From NCBI GenBank assembly GCA_019671005.1, contig CM033732.1, positions 48,721,392 through 48,785,391 of the forward strand: DNA of 64,000 bases, read 5' to 3'. The notes under the pieces were generated by a model. It saw only the letters and a program-made list of their open reading frames with translations, was not told where the DNA came from and ran no database searches. The translations under genes and the position numbers were made by a program. The stretch's first letter is position 1; each line of letters opens with the position of its first letter. Shown here in pieces: positions 49,356 to 60,730 of this stretch. This DNA is from Hibiscus mutabilis (Eukaryota; Streptophyta; Magnoliopsida; Malvales; Malvaceae).

Positions 49356-49412
49356 ATGGATATTGATAATGAGCACCTTGGAATTCTAGATGAAATGTAT
49401 TTACGGTGGTAG
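49356..49412 (+). pseudogene. PCNA: Captured PCNA exon fragment 2
   Basis: MDIDNEHLGILDEMY matches the PCNA block MDIDSEHLGIPDAEY and soon meets TAG. The intervening 390 bp is intron-like, so the capture was from genomic DNA, not cDNA. Confidence 0.75.
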
Positions 49413-49718
49413 TATGGTTACGTGAAGAAGATGATTGTTTTGTAAGGGAAGTGAAAGTGAGCGGATCAAATATAAAATTTTCAGAAAATAAGTTAAACTT
49501 AGAACATAAGGATCAAGATGATTAAATGTACATATTTTTGGACTATTATTATTTTTTCATGCAATGTCATCGTCTCTGTTAATACTTAATGGAACTTTAA
49601 CGGCCAGTGGCCAAAATAAGAAAAATAGGTAACGTTAGTGATGGTTTTGCCAAAAATATTAGTTCAGTGACCAAAACATGAGAGAAACAATAGTTTAGTG
49701 ACCAGTGATGTAGTTTAC

Positions 49719-50696
49719 CCTAAATTTTTTTTAGAATTATATACTTATATTTTTAGGTGAATTTTTTACGCGGGTAATACTACATTTTTAATAATATTTT
49801 TTCCTAAAAAATGGTAAAAATGACAAGTATTAAACAATTTTTATCATTTTAGACTAAAATACCTTTAAAATAATATTTTATATTCAAATAAATTATTATT
49901 TTCTATTTTTGCAATAATATTTTTTTTTGTTTTGATACGTTAAAATATTTTTTTATCTAACCTAAATTGTTGCATAATAAAATATATAAACCACACTCAT
50001 CATTAAAAAATAATAATAAATACTAAAAATATTTTTTAATATTATTTCTTCTCTAAAAATAATATTTTTTATTTATATTGTAAAAATATATATTATTCAA
50101 TTTTAAATCACATTACAAATTTTGTTTGAAATTTATAATTTTAAAGAATGACTTTTGATTTTAAAAATAAAATAAATTAAGTAATAAAACATAAATATGA
50201 TGTTTATAGTTAGTTATTAGTATATTTGATTTAATAGCGAATGCGATGATTATTATAGAAGTTTATGAATTTATTTTTTTATTTTTCAAATATATAATTA
50301 GAATAAATCACAAATATTCAAATATATAATATTATACTATAACATTAAAAACTATATTCAATTATTTGTATAAAAAATATATAAATTAAAAATAATAGAA
50401 AATATATTTTCTATGAATTTTCATGCAAATATTTTCACTTTAATATTAGAAGTTTGATTAGTTAAAAATAAAATATATCACAAGGATAATTTTGTAAAAT
50501 ATGTATTCTGATAATCTTATAATCTATCAACCAAACACTGTAATCTTACATTCCTGTCAAACAAACCAAACAAAATAATGTAACATTCTCAGTAATATGT
50601 CAAGTAATGAATCATTTCAGGAATCTTATTTCTGAGGGCAGTGTTACATTCCGTGAACCAAATGCCCCTAACTATTATTAATGCAGGGAAAATATT
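49719..50696. other. AT-rich intergenic DNA
   Basis: Very AT-rich; no gene or clear element. Confidence 0.5.
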
Positions 50697-51000
50697 TTAT
50701 ACATTGGCGGTATTTCTACCTTACTTTTAGAGTTTCCGAATTTTGTTTCGAGTTTAGAATTAATGGTTTATTGTAAGAATTTATAGTTTGTGGTTAGAAT
50801 TTAGGGTTTAAGTTTTAGGGTAATATGGTTAGGGATTTAGTTTTTAACTTATAAACCCTAAAATTTAACTCTAAATTCTAACCATAGCCCTAAATTCAAA
50901 AATTATACACTTAAACTCTAAACAAAATCTCTAAACTCTAAAATCAAGACACTTATAAAAACTTTTTGTTTTCACCGCTTGGAACAATTACCCATTGATA
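50697..51000. repeat. Telomere-like inverted repeat segment
   Basis: TTAGGGTTT-like units on the left half (about 50755-50840) face AACCCTAAA-like units on the right (about 50860-50945). Outer bits ATACATTGGCGGT and ACCGCTTGGAAC may be decayed ends. It is related in style to the following copies. Confidence 0.5.
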
Positions 51001-51012
51001 TAAGGAAAATAC

Positions 51013-51246
51013 TTTGATACATAAGCTACAGTAAACTTTAGTTTATACAAGCCTTTCTATTTTAGGGTTTAGGATTTTAGGTTAGAGTTTAGGGGTTTAG
51101 TGTGTAGGGTGTAGAATTTAAGATTTATGGTTAGAATTTAGAGTTTAGGATTTAGGGCTTAGGTTTTAGGGTGCTAGGGTTTGGGATTTAAGATTTAAAA
51201 TTTATAAAAGTGTTGTGTAAATTTTTTACACAGCTTGTGTATCAAA
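51013..51246. repeat. Short TIR element with telomere-like interior, copy B
   Basis: Left TTTGATACATAAGC, right CAGCTTGTGTATCAAAA. The middle is made of TTTAGGGTTTAGGATTT-like degenerate units, then TTGTGTAAATTTTTTACACAG. Confidence 0.65.
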
Positions 51247-51274
51247 ATATAACCCTTAATATAATACCATTTTA

Positions 51275-51450
51275 GGTTGTGATTTAGGGTTTAGAGGTTT
51301 AGGTTGTAGTGTGTAGAATTTAAGGTTTATGGTTAGAATTTAGAGTTTACGATTTAGGTTGTAGGGTGTTAGGACTAGGGATTTAGGTTTTAGATTTTAT
51401 AGCTTAAATATGAACTGTGTAAATTTTTTTTACACAGCTTGTGTAGCAAA
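51275..51450. repeat. Telomere-like element, copy C (left end missing)
   Basis: Same interior and the same right end as copy B (TTTACACAGCTTGTGTAGCAAA) directly downstream, but without the left TTTGATACA end. Confidence 0.6.
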
Positions 51451-51531
51451 TTATAACCATAAATGAATATATTTCTTTTTTAATATTGTGCACGTCAAAA
51501 CTTTATATGTATAATTATATATGAAAAATAC

Positions 51532-51688
51532 TTTGATACACAAGTCTTTTAATTTAGGGTTTAAGATAGGGTTTATAATTTAGGGGTTTAGTGTTTAAGG
51601 AGTAGAATTTAAGGTTTAAGATTTGAGATTTAGGTTTTAAATTTTATAGGAAAGTTGTATAATTCTTTTACACAACTTATATATCAAA
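51532..51688. repeat. Short TIR element with telomere-like interior, copy D
   Basis: Left TTTGATACACAAGTC, right ACAACTTATATATCAAAA, with a shorter interior of TTTAGGG-like units. Confidence 0.65.
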
Positions 51689-52063
51689 ATATAACTAAAT
51701 ATATATTTCATCAAAATTTATGTTTAATTGTTATATTTATCTCTTAAAAACAGACTTTAACATGATTGATAAAATCCGAGATCCTAATATTAGAGATACT
51801 CAGAATTTGTTTTTTTTCTTTTTGTTGGGAAAAAAAAAGAAATTTTAATGGAAGTTGGATCATAATCCTAGACTTTGTTTAATTTTGCGTTTATATCCAT
51901 ATCTTCTTCAAATGTTAAATACATTATATCTTACTCAAATGTTTAATACATTAATACTCTGAATGTTAAAACTAATCCAGGACATTATGAGATTTAAAAG
52001 GTACTAGTCTTTGGAAAATACAATTTTTAAGAACAAGATTTGACTAAAAATGAAAACAATACA

Positions 52064-54784
52064 TTAATCGTCGTCACTTTCATAGTCACACAGAGATAGC
52101 AGACCTGCGCTTGCACTACTAGCTATTTTTTCTTCTTTCTTCTCTTCCTTTGCAGCTTTCTTCACAATGATCACTGATGGCTTGAAAGGAGCTCGACAAC
52201 TCCCCGAAACACTCGAACCTGAGAATTTATCAAATTCATAAGGAATATGTTCAGAGTATTTTAAAATGGTATACAATATCAGAATATACTATACAAATAC
52301 CTTTACTGCTGGAATCATCAGGAACATCGGCTTTTGTCAAAGCATCTGTGGGGTTACTCAAAGCTTCTTCAGACACCTTTCTCCGCTGCAAGCATTCGAA
52401 CCAAAGCACAATTATCTCATTTGGTAAGTTCAATAAAAAAATATCTTAAATATGGATTAATTTACTCGTATGCATTTAAAAATGTTTTGACCATATGTGT
52501 ACATGATGTTTTTACTAACATGTTTTTACCAACTTAAGTTGCACTATATAGTACCTTTGAGCTATCATTTGAGGTTTCACCCTTGCCACTCGATAAATGG
52601 GTCAAATCCTCATCATCGTTGAAAACATCATCTGAAATCCTTCGAACCACTTCCTTTGGCCTCTGCATTAAAGTTTACAACAGCATTAGAAACATGCCCA
52701 CCAAGAATGAAGACAGGTGCTAAGAAATACACCGATTCTAACCTGGAAAATGGATTTTATAAGGGCTTCGTCTTCTTCTTCTATTTTCTTCTCCTGTTAG
52801 CACATTATTACCTTGTAGTCAGAATCAGAAAAGAGAAAAGAAAGATAAGCATATTGAGCAATTTGCTCATCAGTAATCAATTTTTTGTTTGCATGCACAC
52901 TCGTGTCCCTCTCTCAACGGGTACATAATGCGAACATTCATAAAGATTCTAATGTCAGATGACCAGATTTAAGAGAACTTGCAGTTACTAAGCATAATTC
53001 AACAAGACTGTCCTAATAACACCTGATATAATTAAACTAAGCTGACATAATTCAGGAAAAAGATTTCTTCACAAAGCAAATTTAACCTGACACACCTTTG
53101 ATTTAGAAGAAATGAAATTGGACAATTCCAAATAGAGTACAAATGAAGCACATTCATGAGACTCTTCTGCAAAATAACCACTTTAGCCAATAAGAAACAA
53201 ATATAGAAGTATTTTTACCTTTTCTGAAGCAGTGTGCTGCAAGGCCTCCAGCATTGCATCTACACTCACGGTTGCATGTCTGGACTGCAATATAAGATAA
53301 ACAGATACAATCAAAACAAAGTAAATACTTGAATTATTTTCATAACAGTAATCTTGCTGGTATCTCTTGCATATTAAATAAAAGTAGGCTTAAGTTTTAA
53401 TTACCTTCATGGACTTCATTTCGTCAAGTGCGGCAAGGATGTCCATCTCTCTTTTCGAATCCAAGGTTCTGTTCTCCAGAGATTTCATTGCATCTCCCAT
53501 TTCTTCAGATTCTCTTTTCTGTCTCTCTTTTTCTGCTTCCTAACAAAAGGAAAGATGAAAGATATCATTATACAAGTCATTACTACATATCAAGCAATGT
53601 TAAAAGAACTACAGCAACATTTAGTTTGATACATGAAGCTCTCACCTCATCCTCAGCACGCCAAGGCTCAAAGTTTCTTGTCGCACCCGATTCAACAACA
53701 TAATCTGAATTTTGCGGATCCGTTTTTATGGTCATCTCAGCAGAGCACTTGGTGCACTTGAAATAAAATCTAAATATTTGGATTCCCAAATATGTCTACA
53801 AATAAGTGAAAAAAAAAAACATAAGTGATTAAATGCACAAAAACATTAAAATCTCAGTCACTAATTTGTTAAAAACTAATGAAAAGTGAGGGTTTAGAAA
53901 ATGGAAAATGAATCAGTCCAGAAATTTGTATCTAACCACAGTGTTCAACTATAATATTTGGACTCAAAAGTGTATCATACACGGGCATGTGTCCAGACAC
54001 AGTCGCACAGAAACTTCAATTTTTAAAGTCATTCCATGTATAGGGTGTCATATCCCGATCCCCATCGGGATATACATCTGACAAGTTCGATCAGCATGGG
54101 CATTCGATGTCCCTACCTTAAATTTACTCCTTGAACAAACTATTAAACAAGTATGGATACTGTTTATTTCTGTTTTTACTATTTGGTTTGCCTTCAGAAA
54201 CAAAATGATGAATAAATACTTTAGAAAACATTTAAAACCAACATATCTAGTTTCTATTTGCAATAAATTGCAAGATTTCATTTTCATATACAACAAGGAT
54301 TTTATAATCAGCATTACATTATAATTATCAGCTCATCTTTTAAACCAATTGGCATGATTTTGTGTTTCTACTATTTGATTTTTTTCTCTATAGCAACATT
54401 TAAAGCAGAAAAATAAAACGCAGACGTTAACAACCAAACAGAATATCACGAAACAGAGGATAGCTTTTAATTGTTACCTTTTCTACATATTTTTCTTGAA
54501 TTTAAAATCCAAACAGGGAAAACAAATCCTAATATTTCCAAATAATTAAACCGAAGCTAAGGAGTTAGAATAAAACTTCAACTAACCTCGCCGATAACGT
54601 CTTCTTTGCGGGAATTGAACTTCGTGCCTTTGTAGATGTAATTCCCGCAGGTATTGCAACGGATGCTCATCGGAAGCATCATCCGAACCTTCATTTGTTG
54701 ATTCTTTGGTCGCCGGGCCCTCGGAAGCTTCGACGGATCGAAGTCCGGCGGGTAATATTTGTTAAGCACTTTTCTTTCTCCCAT
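52064..54784 (-). CDS. YJU2: Splicing factor YJU2 / CWC16 homologue, intact
   Basis: Nuclear step-one splicing factor that joins the Prp19-associated spliceosome and promotes branching. Seven exons: 54587-54784, 53646-53795, 53405-53539, 53219-53284, 52555-52662, 52301-52385 and 52064-52218, all GT-AG. They total 897 nt, giving 298 residues plus stop with every phase kept. The N-terminus MGERKVLNKYYPPDFDPSKL and the two CxxC pairs of the zinc ribbon (CNTC, then CTKC) are classic for the family. A helical Glu/Lys/Met-rich stretch follows, and the tail ends in CDYESDDD with a Lys/Glu run before it. The window holds no sign of damage. Confidence 0.95.
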
Positions 54785-56069
54785 CTTCGAAGATCACAAA
54801 GATTCCGATTCAAATCGAAATGTAGCGGAATGATGGCAGATGAAGGGAGTAGACAACAATCAAGTAGAGAGCTTTCGATTCTAGGGTTTCAAGAAAATTA
54901 GGAGCAGGGAAAAGACGCCTCTGTTTGGCGAATTAAAACACGAGGGTTTTAAAAGAAAGTTGTGGATACCTTTTATATATAGATTTGGATAACATAAAAC
55001 ATTAAATTTACTATATAATTTAGATATAATTATTACTATTTGAATAATTATCAATTATTTTAATTTTTAATATTTTATTTTTTCATTACAATCAATTAAC
55101 AATAAAATCTCCATATTAAATTTAGAATTAATTGCAACCATAATTTTTCATTTAAAATTATTTTTAAATTTTTAAATATTTTAATTTTATTCTCAAACAA
55201 TGAGTTTTATTCTAAATTAGTTTATAAATTTTTAGATGTTCTAGTTTTATTTTCAAACTATAATCATCATTTAAAATCGGTCTCGGGAGTTTTTTTTGAA
55301 TAATTTAAAGGTGAATACAGTATAGTATATATTTGTATATATTCTTAACACTTTGACAAAGCATATACACCTTGCAGATAAAGCGATTTAAATTTGGAAA
55401 TCCTAAAATAAACCCGAGTCTCAAAGCTTTTGAATATTCTAATTTCATCCTTAAATTATTATTTATGGCGTCATATTATTATATATACATATCAACATTT
55501 ATATGGTAATTAACAATTTTTGTAACATTTTATCAATAACATTTAAAAATATGAAAATCAAACTAAAATGAAACATAGTTTGAGAATGAATTTTATTTAT
55601 ATATATATATAATATTTTACATGATTTATATATTAATAATATTTATAGTATTATTTATTTCATAAAATAATTTGAATTAATCTCAAATAGGTTGAGATGC
55701 ATAATATTTGTGATAAAATATTATATAATATTATGTTGGTTTAGTGGTTAAGGTTTTGTCCTTTTTGAGTTCCAAATTAAAATTCGGTGTTATATTTACA
55801 TTATTTTAAAATTCGGTGGCATATTCGAATTAGTGACTATAATGAATGGTATGTGATGTAGTTTACGCTTAAAATAATAATCACTTTTCTTTATATTAAA
55901 AATCCTAAAAAAGGAAAAATGGAAACCATTTTCGGATTTGTTCAATGTTAGAAACAACAGTGAATTGAAGCATTGAGCCCGAGTTTTCCAACCACCAGGA
56001 TTTTTTCTTGGCATCCAAACAGCGACAAGAAGTCTCATCAACAACCTCAGAAAAACCCAACACTGTAAA
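54785..56069. other. AT-rich intergenic DNA upstream of YJU2
   Basis: The first ~150 bp should hold the YJU2 leader and promoter. Beyond that it is AT-rich without a gene. Confidence 0.45.
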
Positions 56070-56072
56070 TCT

Positions 56073-56092
56073 TTCTAGAAGCTATCCACGTG
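56073..56092 (+). promoter_or_regulatory. Heat-shock element and G-box in duplicated HSP70 promoter
   Basis: TTCTAGAA (56073-56080) fits the nTTCnnGAAn heat-shock core; CACGTG (56087-56092) is a G-box/ABRE core. They lie just upstream of the duplicated HSP70 block. The corresponding place upstream of the real HSP70 (beyond about 48385) has neither. Confidence 0.5.
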
Positions 56093-56099
56093 TCAGCAC

Positions 56100-56293
56100 G
56101 TAACCCTCACACCCACCGCACGCAGTCACTCACACTACTCCCTTTGTTGTTTCCTCTTAAAACCCTTCTCTCCCTTTTTCTCCTTATCTTCTCCCTAACC
56201 CCAATCCCAACTCAACCCTTTCCCCCTTTCACTTTGTGACTCCGTTTCTCAAATCCCAATCAATTTTCAATGGCTTCTTCCAATAAAAGATGA
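56100..56293 (+). pseudogene. Partial copy of the HSP70 promoter, leader and first codons
   Basis: From GTAACCCTCACACCCACC to ATGGCTTCTTCC this plus-strand stretch matches the minus strand of 48174-48385 (leader blocks CACTCACACTACTCCC and TCTTAAAACCCTTCTCTCCC). The start codon is at 56270. Only four HSP70 codons remain (MASS); then an unrelated sequence gives NKR and a TGA at 56291-56293. It is a dispersed, inverted partial duplication about 8 kb from the gene. Confidence 0.85.
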
Positions 56294-56911
56294 ATTATAA
56301 CATCTGACCATATCTCATTGAACTTCCAATGGAACGGATCACCCATTCAACAGAAGATGAAACTATAAAAAAAACAAAAACAACAAAAAAAAAGAAGAAG
56401 AAAAAGAAAAGAGAAAATGGTGAGCAAGAAAGCATTTGTTTTCGACCGTGCATCATTGTACTTTGGTAAGTATTAACCTAAAAAGTAGAGGAGCAGATTG
56501 ATCGAAGAAGTCAACATCCTCGAAGATCGAAGACCTGCTGAAGACTGAATACCAAATATCGAAGACAGAAGACCGGTGCCAAAGAAGAGAAGTAGCAAGC
56601 CGAACTCATTTTGTTTCCCCAACCCCCATTTTGAAGATTTTGCTTCCCTAAGAGTGACAAGGTGGATCAACCAAGACAAGAAAGAAGACTTACGTCGAGA
56701 AGAAAGAAGATCTACCAAAGAAAGAAGACATACGTCAAGAGGGGAGAAGCTTAGCTGGATCGGACAAAACGGGTCATTTTTAGGCTTTGCTCTATTGTCG
56801 TTACACAACAATGAGCAAAGAGGGGCAGCTGTAATTACCCGTTTCTGCCTGGGTAACCCAAACCTGAATTTAGACCTAAAACCAATGCATAACCCGACCC
56901 AAATGGAACAG
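56283..56911 (+). repeat. Long direct repeat, unit 1
   Basis: From AATAAAAGATGAATTATAAC to the AACCCGACCCAAAT stretch. It matches 57262-57862 in the same order: GAAAGCATTTGTTTTCGAC, then CCGGTGCC(A/G)AA, then AAGATTTTGCTTCCCT, then GTAATTACCC. The two differ by point changes and small indels, including an extra ~20 bp here near 56705. Confidence 0.75.
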
Positions 56912-57260
56912 ATGAACTGCAACATTTGAACCTTTCTCCTTGAACTTCCAATGGAGCAGATGAACTACAACATCTGAACCTTTCTCCTTGAACTTCCAAT
57001 GGAGCAGGTGAACTACAACATCTGAACCTTTCTCCTTGAACTTCTAATGGAGCAGATGAACTACAACATCTGAACCTTTCACCTTGAACTTCCAATGGAG
57101 GAGATGAACTACAACATCTGAACCTTTCTCCTTGAACTTTCAATAGAGCATATGAACTACAACATCTGAACCTTTCTCCTTGAACTTCCAATGGAGAAGA
57201 TGAACTACAACATCTGACCCTATCTCCTTGAACTTCCAATAAAGCGGGTCACCCTTCTAA
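56912..57260. repeat. 48-bp minisatellite, about seven units
   Basis: The unit is GATGAACTACAACATCTGAA followed by CCTTTCTCCTTGAACTTCCA and ATGGAGCA. It repeats seven times with few changes. As 48 is a multiple of three, a minus-strand frame (56835-57239, 134 codons) stays open and reads as 16-residue units containing VQGERFRCCSS. I see no promoter or homologue, so I do not call it a gene. Confidence 0.85.
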
Positions 57261-57261
57261 T

Positions 57262-57890
57262 AAAAGATGAACTACAACATCAGACCATATCTCCTTGAAC
57301 TGCCAATGGAGTGGATCACCCATTCAACAGAAGATGACGCTACAAAAAAAAACAAAATAACAAAAAAGAAGAAGACAAAGAAAATAGAAAATGGTGAACA
57401 AGAAAGCATTTGTTTTCGACTGTGCATCATTGTACTTTGATAAGTCTCAACCTAGAAAGCAGAGGAGCAGATTGATCGAAGAACTCAACATCCTCGAGGA
57501 TCGAAGACCTACCGAAGACTGAAGACCAAAGATCGAAAATAAAAGACCGGTGCCGAAAAAAAGAAGTAGCAAGCCGAACTCATTTTGTTTCCTCAACCCC
57601 CATTTTGAAGATTTTGCTTCCCTGAGAGTGACAAGGTGGATCAACCAAGACAAGAAAGAAGACTTGCGTCGAGAAGAAAGAAAACATACGTTAAGAGGGG
57701 AAAAGCTCATCCGGACAGGACAAAATGGGTCATTTTTAGTTTTTGCTCTATTGTCGTTACACAACAATAAGCAAAGAGGGGCAACTGTAATTACCCATTT
57801 CTGTCTGGGTAACCCAAACCCGAATTTAGACCCAAAACCAATACATAACCCGACCCAAATAAAACCTTAAAACAAAAAACCCTAATAACC
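57262..57890 (+). repeat. Long direct repeat, unit 2
   Basis: Second copy of 56283-56911, on the far side of the minisatellite. It continues into AAACCCTAATAACCC-type sequence. Confidence 0.75.
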
Positions 57891-60098
57891 CTGACCTAAA
57901 CTGCTGCCGCTGTCGTCGTCGTCGTCCTTACCTCCGCGCCGTTCACTCTCCAACCACCATCTACGGCAACCAAGCCTAAACCCCAAATTAAATTAACCCC
58001 CAAACTGAAACAAACCCTAAATGACCAAAACCCTAAAATAAAATAACTCAGACCCTAAACCTAGTCTGCCTATCCCTAGCCCGATATCACCCCTGCCATA
58101 TCAATCTACCCAACCAAATCCCATAAAATTCGGCTCAAATCCGGCTTGCATCATCAGATCTGCAATCAACCAAATAGATTTTTTTATTTTGTTTATTTTG
58201 TACCAAATTGATTATAAAACCGAATGAAAAACAAAGGAAATGAGGGGAAATCAAAAAGAGGGAAAATTTCGAAGAATAACAAAGTTGCAAGGATTTTCAC
58301 AAATCAATATAAAAAAATCAAAGGAAAAAAGGTTAAAAATCTGTATTGATTTTTTTAGTTTGAAATCTGTTTTTTTTTTATTTCGAATCAAAGCTTAAAA
58401 ATAAAAAGAGAGAAGTTTCGAGTCTTACCAATTACTCGGAGCATTGAGATCCTCGTTGTGACACCGAGCCGCCGATCAACGGCATGCAAGGGCTGGCCGA
58501 GCGTGATAGCCCCTTTGTGGCACCGCCGTCGAGTTGAGAGGATGAGAGTTGGGAGAGTTTTAGATTTAAGGGGTTTTTACTTCATTTTGTTATGTTTTTT
58601 TTTTTTGAAAATAACCAGCCCTATTAATGTTGTTTTAACCGGCTTAACAAAACGATGCCGTTTAGGCTCCCCCAACTCGCACAGTGACCCGGATCCGGGA
58701 AAGATCCGCGTGTTTGGATAATAGGTTAATTACTTTCTAGGTCCTTCCCCTTTAACCCCGTTTTCACTAACATGCAGGGGCCAATTGCACTTTTGGTCCC
58801 TGTAGTTATTTTATTTTCTTTTTTCTGCATTTTTTAACGTTTTTGCCCCTTTAGTTTCTGTTTCTTTCAATCGAGTCCTTTTTCAGATTTTAATTTATTC
58901 CTTGTTATTTTAATTTTTGCCCTTTTATTTCCTGTTTTCATACTTCCATAACCTTTATTTTTCATTTTGTACATCTTAACCCATATTGTTGTATTTATAC
59001 GTATACTTTGCTATTTATATTAGATATATGTATTATATTATTTATATTTTATATTATATTATGTTTATATGCATATTTATTATATATTTACTATATAATA
59101 TGTTATATATTTATATAATAAAGTTTTATAATATTATTATGTTATGTTATACATATATGTATTTTTATTATATATTATTATACGTGTTTTATTTAAATAT
59201 ATTTATTTATTTATATAATACACATAATCAAATGTATACATATGTTTTTGTTTTATGATATATCCATACATCCTTGTCCATTATATTTTAATATGTCTTT
59301 AAGTATATGTAACAAAAATATCTTATTTAAAATACATTTTTCTTTTCTTTTTACATATGTACATATAGATATTTTAGTAGCTAACATATAATTATATTTA
59401 AGTGTATTAAAATGTTTTGATATATTAAAATACATATGTTACTTTTATAAGTTATATAAATATAAATGTATAAGTATATAAAATATTATTAGTATTTGAT
59501 ATGCATTCATATTCAGTTTTCGCAAATTATTTCTTTAAAATTCAAAAATCATTTCTTTATTTTTAAAACTTCGAGAAATCATATCCCGGGTGTACAAGGA
59601 TGTGATTTCCTCGAATTTTCTAAAAAAAACGAGAAACAATGTCTCGTGCGCATAGAGATGCGGTTTTTTCAATATTTTCGGAATTTAAGAATTGTATTTT
59701 AAATTTTAATTGAATTCGTGATTTCCAATACCAAGACATTAAATAATTGGCTATGTACCAATTTTGGACGGTGTGGGGTGCTAATCCTTCCCCATCGTAA
59801 CCAACTCTCGGACCTTATTTTTTTAATCTCTGGTTTTATTTTGGTGTCTGATCTACCATTTTTAAATGATCGGTGGAAACTTTATATTTTTAATTTTAAA
59901 ACCGGGCAAGAGTTTTCCAAACAAAATTAAATTAAATTCAAAGAAAATTTTAAAACCGAAATAAAAGAGAGCGAATGATGGATTTGGGTGATTACATCGC
60001 TGCCTAAAGGTTTTCCAAGGGCAATAACACAATTTCGAAAAGAACTTGTTGAAATGTGGTTGGTCGCCTGATGGAATCAAGGTCACAGAAGATGGTGT
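57891..60098 (+). repeat. Degenerate LTR-retrotransposon-like sequence
   Basis: GGTGCTAATCCTTCCCCATCGTAA-type sequence (about 59778-59801) and GGGGCCAATTGCACTTTTGG (58778-58797) resemble stretches common in plant gypsy LTRs. A GTC trinucleotide run lies at 57913-57928 and a TA-rich low-complexity block at 58980-59480. No coding domain is seen, and no exact ends could be fixed. Confidence 0.45.
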
Positions 60099-60116
60099 CA
60101 CTACATCAAAACAGGT

Positions 60117-60470
60117 TTTTAGCGGCGTTTTTAGCCCTTTCGTGGCGTTTTTAAGAGTCGCTAAAAACTCTAGCGTCGCAAAAAATACTGTTGAAAGCAG
60201 CGCCGCAGAAGTTAGCGGCGTTTATATATAGAAAACGTCGCTAAAGATTTTGTTCTATAGTGACGTTTTAAATTTCAAACGCCGGTCGCCGTTTTTCTGT
60301 GGCGTTTTATGGTTCAAACGCCGCAATAGATTTTATCATATAGTGGCGTTCTGTTTTCAAAACACTGCTATTACTTTGTCTACAGTGTCGTTTTTTCTTA
60401 AAACGTCGCAATATGTCATTTGTTTTTATAGTGGCGTTTTCTACATAGATACCGCTAAACTTATTGCTTA
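60117..60470. repeat. CACTA subterminal repeats
   Basis: Units such as AGCGGCGTTT, GTGGCGTTTT, AAACGCCGC and AAAACGTCGC alternate in direction, allowing hairpins. In CACTA elements such repeats bind the DNA-binding transposase protein. Confidence 0.75.
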
Positions 60471-60730
60471 CCCAAGAATCATTTATTAAATTATATACTA
60501 CCCAAATCTAACCTATAACATTATCAAATAATAGCAAATTTGATAACTAATTGCAAAAATTGAATAGAAATACTTAGCAACAAAAATAAATTATAGTCTA
60601 AAACACTTAAGTGAAATATAATTTAGCGTTAAAGTGAAATAAATTCAAGTCTACATCATTAAAGTGAAATATAGTTCAACGCTAAAGTTAAATAAATTCA
60701 AGTTTACAACATGAACGAACCTAAAATCAA

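Larger units (their letters stand above)
48439..49718. mobile_element. Long-TIR, MULE-like element with captured PCNA pieces
   Basis: The left arm from 48439 (GTAAACTACATAAGTGGTCAC) and the right arm ending at 49718 are inverse repeats for about 280 bp (48439-48720 against about 49430-49718), with matching blocks such as AAACTATTGTTTCTCTC and TGAACTAATATTTTTGGCAAAAC. Long TIRs of this kind are typical of Mutator-like elements. No transposase is present, so it is non-autonomous. A 9-bp target duplication is not seen. The interior carries PCNA-derived exons, which makes it Pack-MULE-like. Confidence 0.75.

Noticed and set aside
56835..57239. 134-codon Cys-rich repeat protein on the minus strand
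   Set aside because: Open only because the 48-bp minisatellite unit is a multiple of three; no start context, promoter or homologue. Kept as a repeat and mentioned as a finding.
56912..57260. Possible CRISPR-like array
   Set aside because: Units are contiguous with no unique spacers, and this is a plant nuclear sequence.
56473..57870. Paired 106-150 codon frames on both strands in the long direct repeats
   Set aside because: They recur only because the DNA is duplicated; frames differ in length between copies and no domain is seen.
58986..59258. Tyr/Ile-rich 90-codon ORF
   Set aside because: Encoded by a TA-rich low-complexity block.
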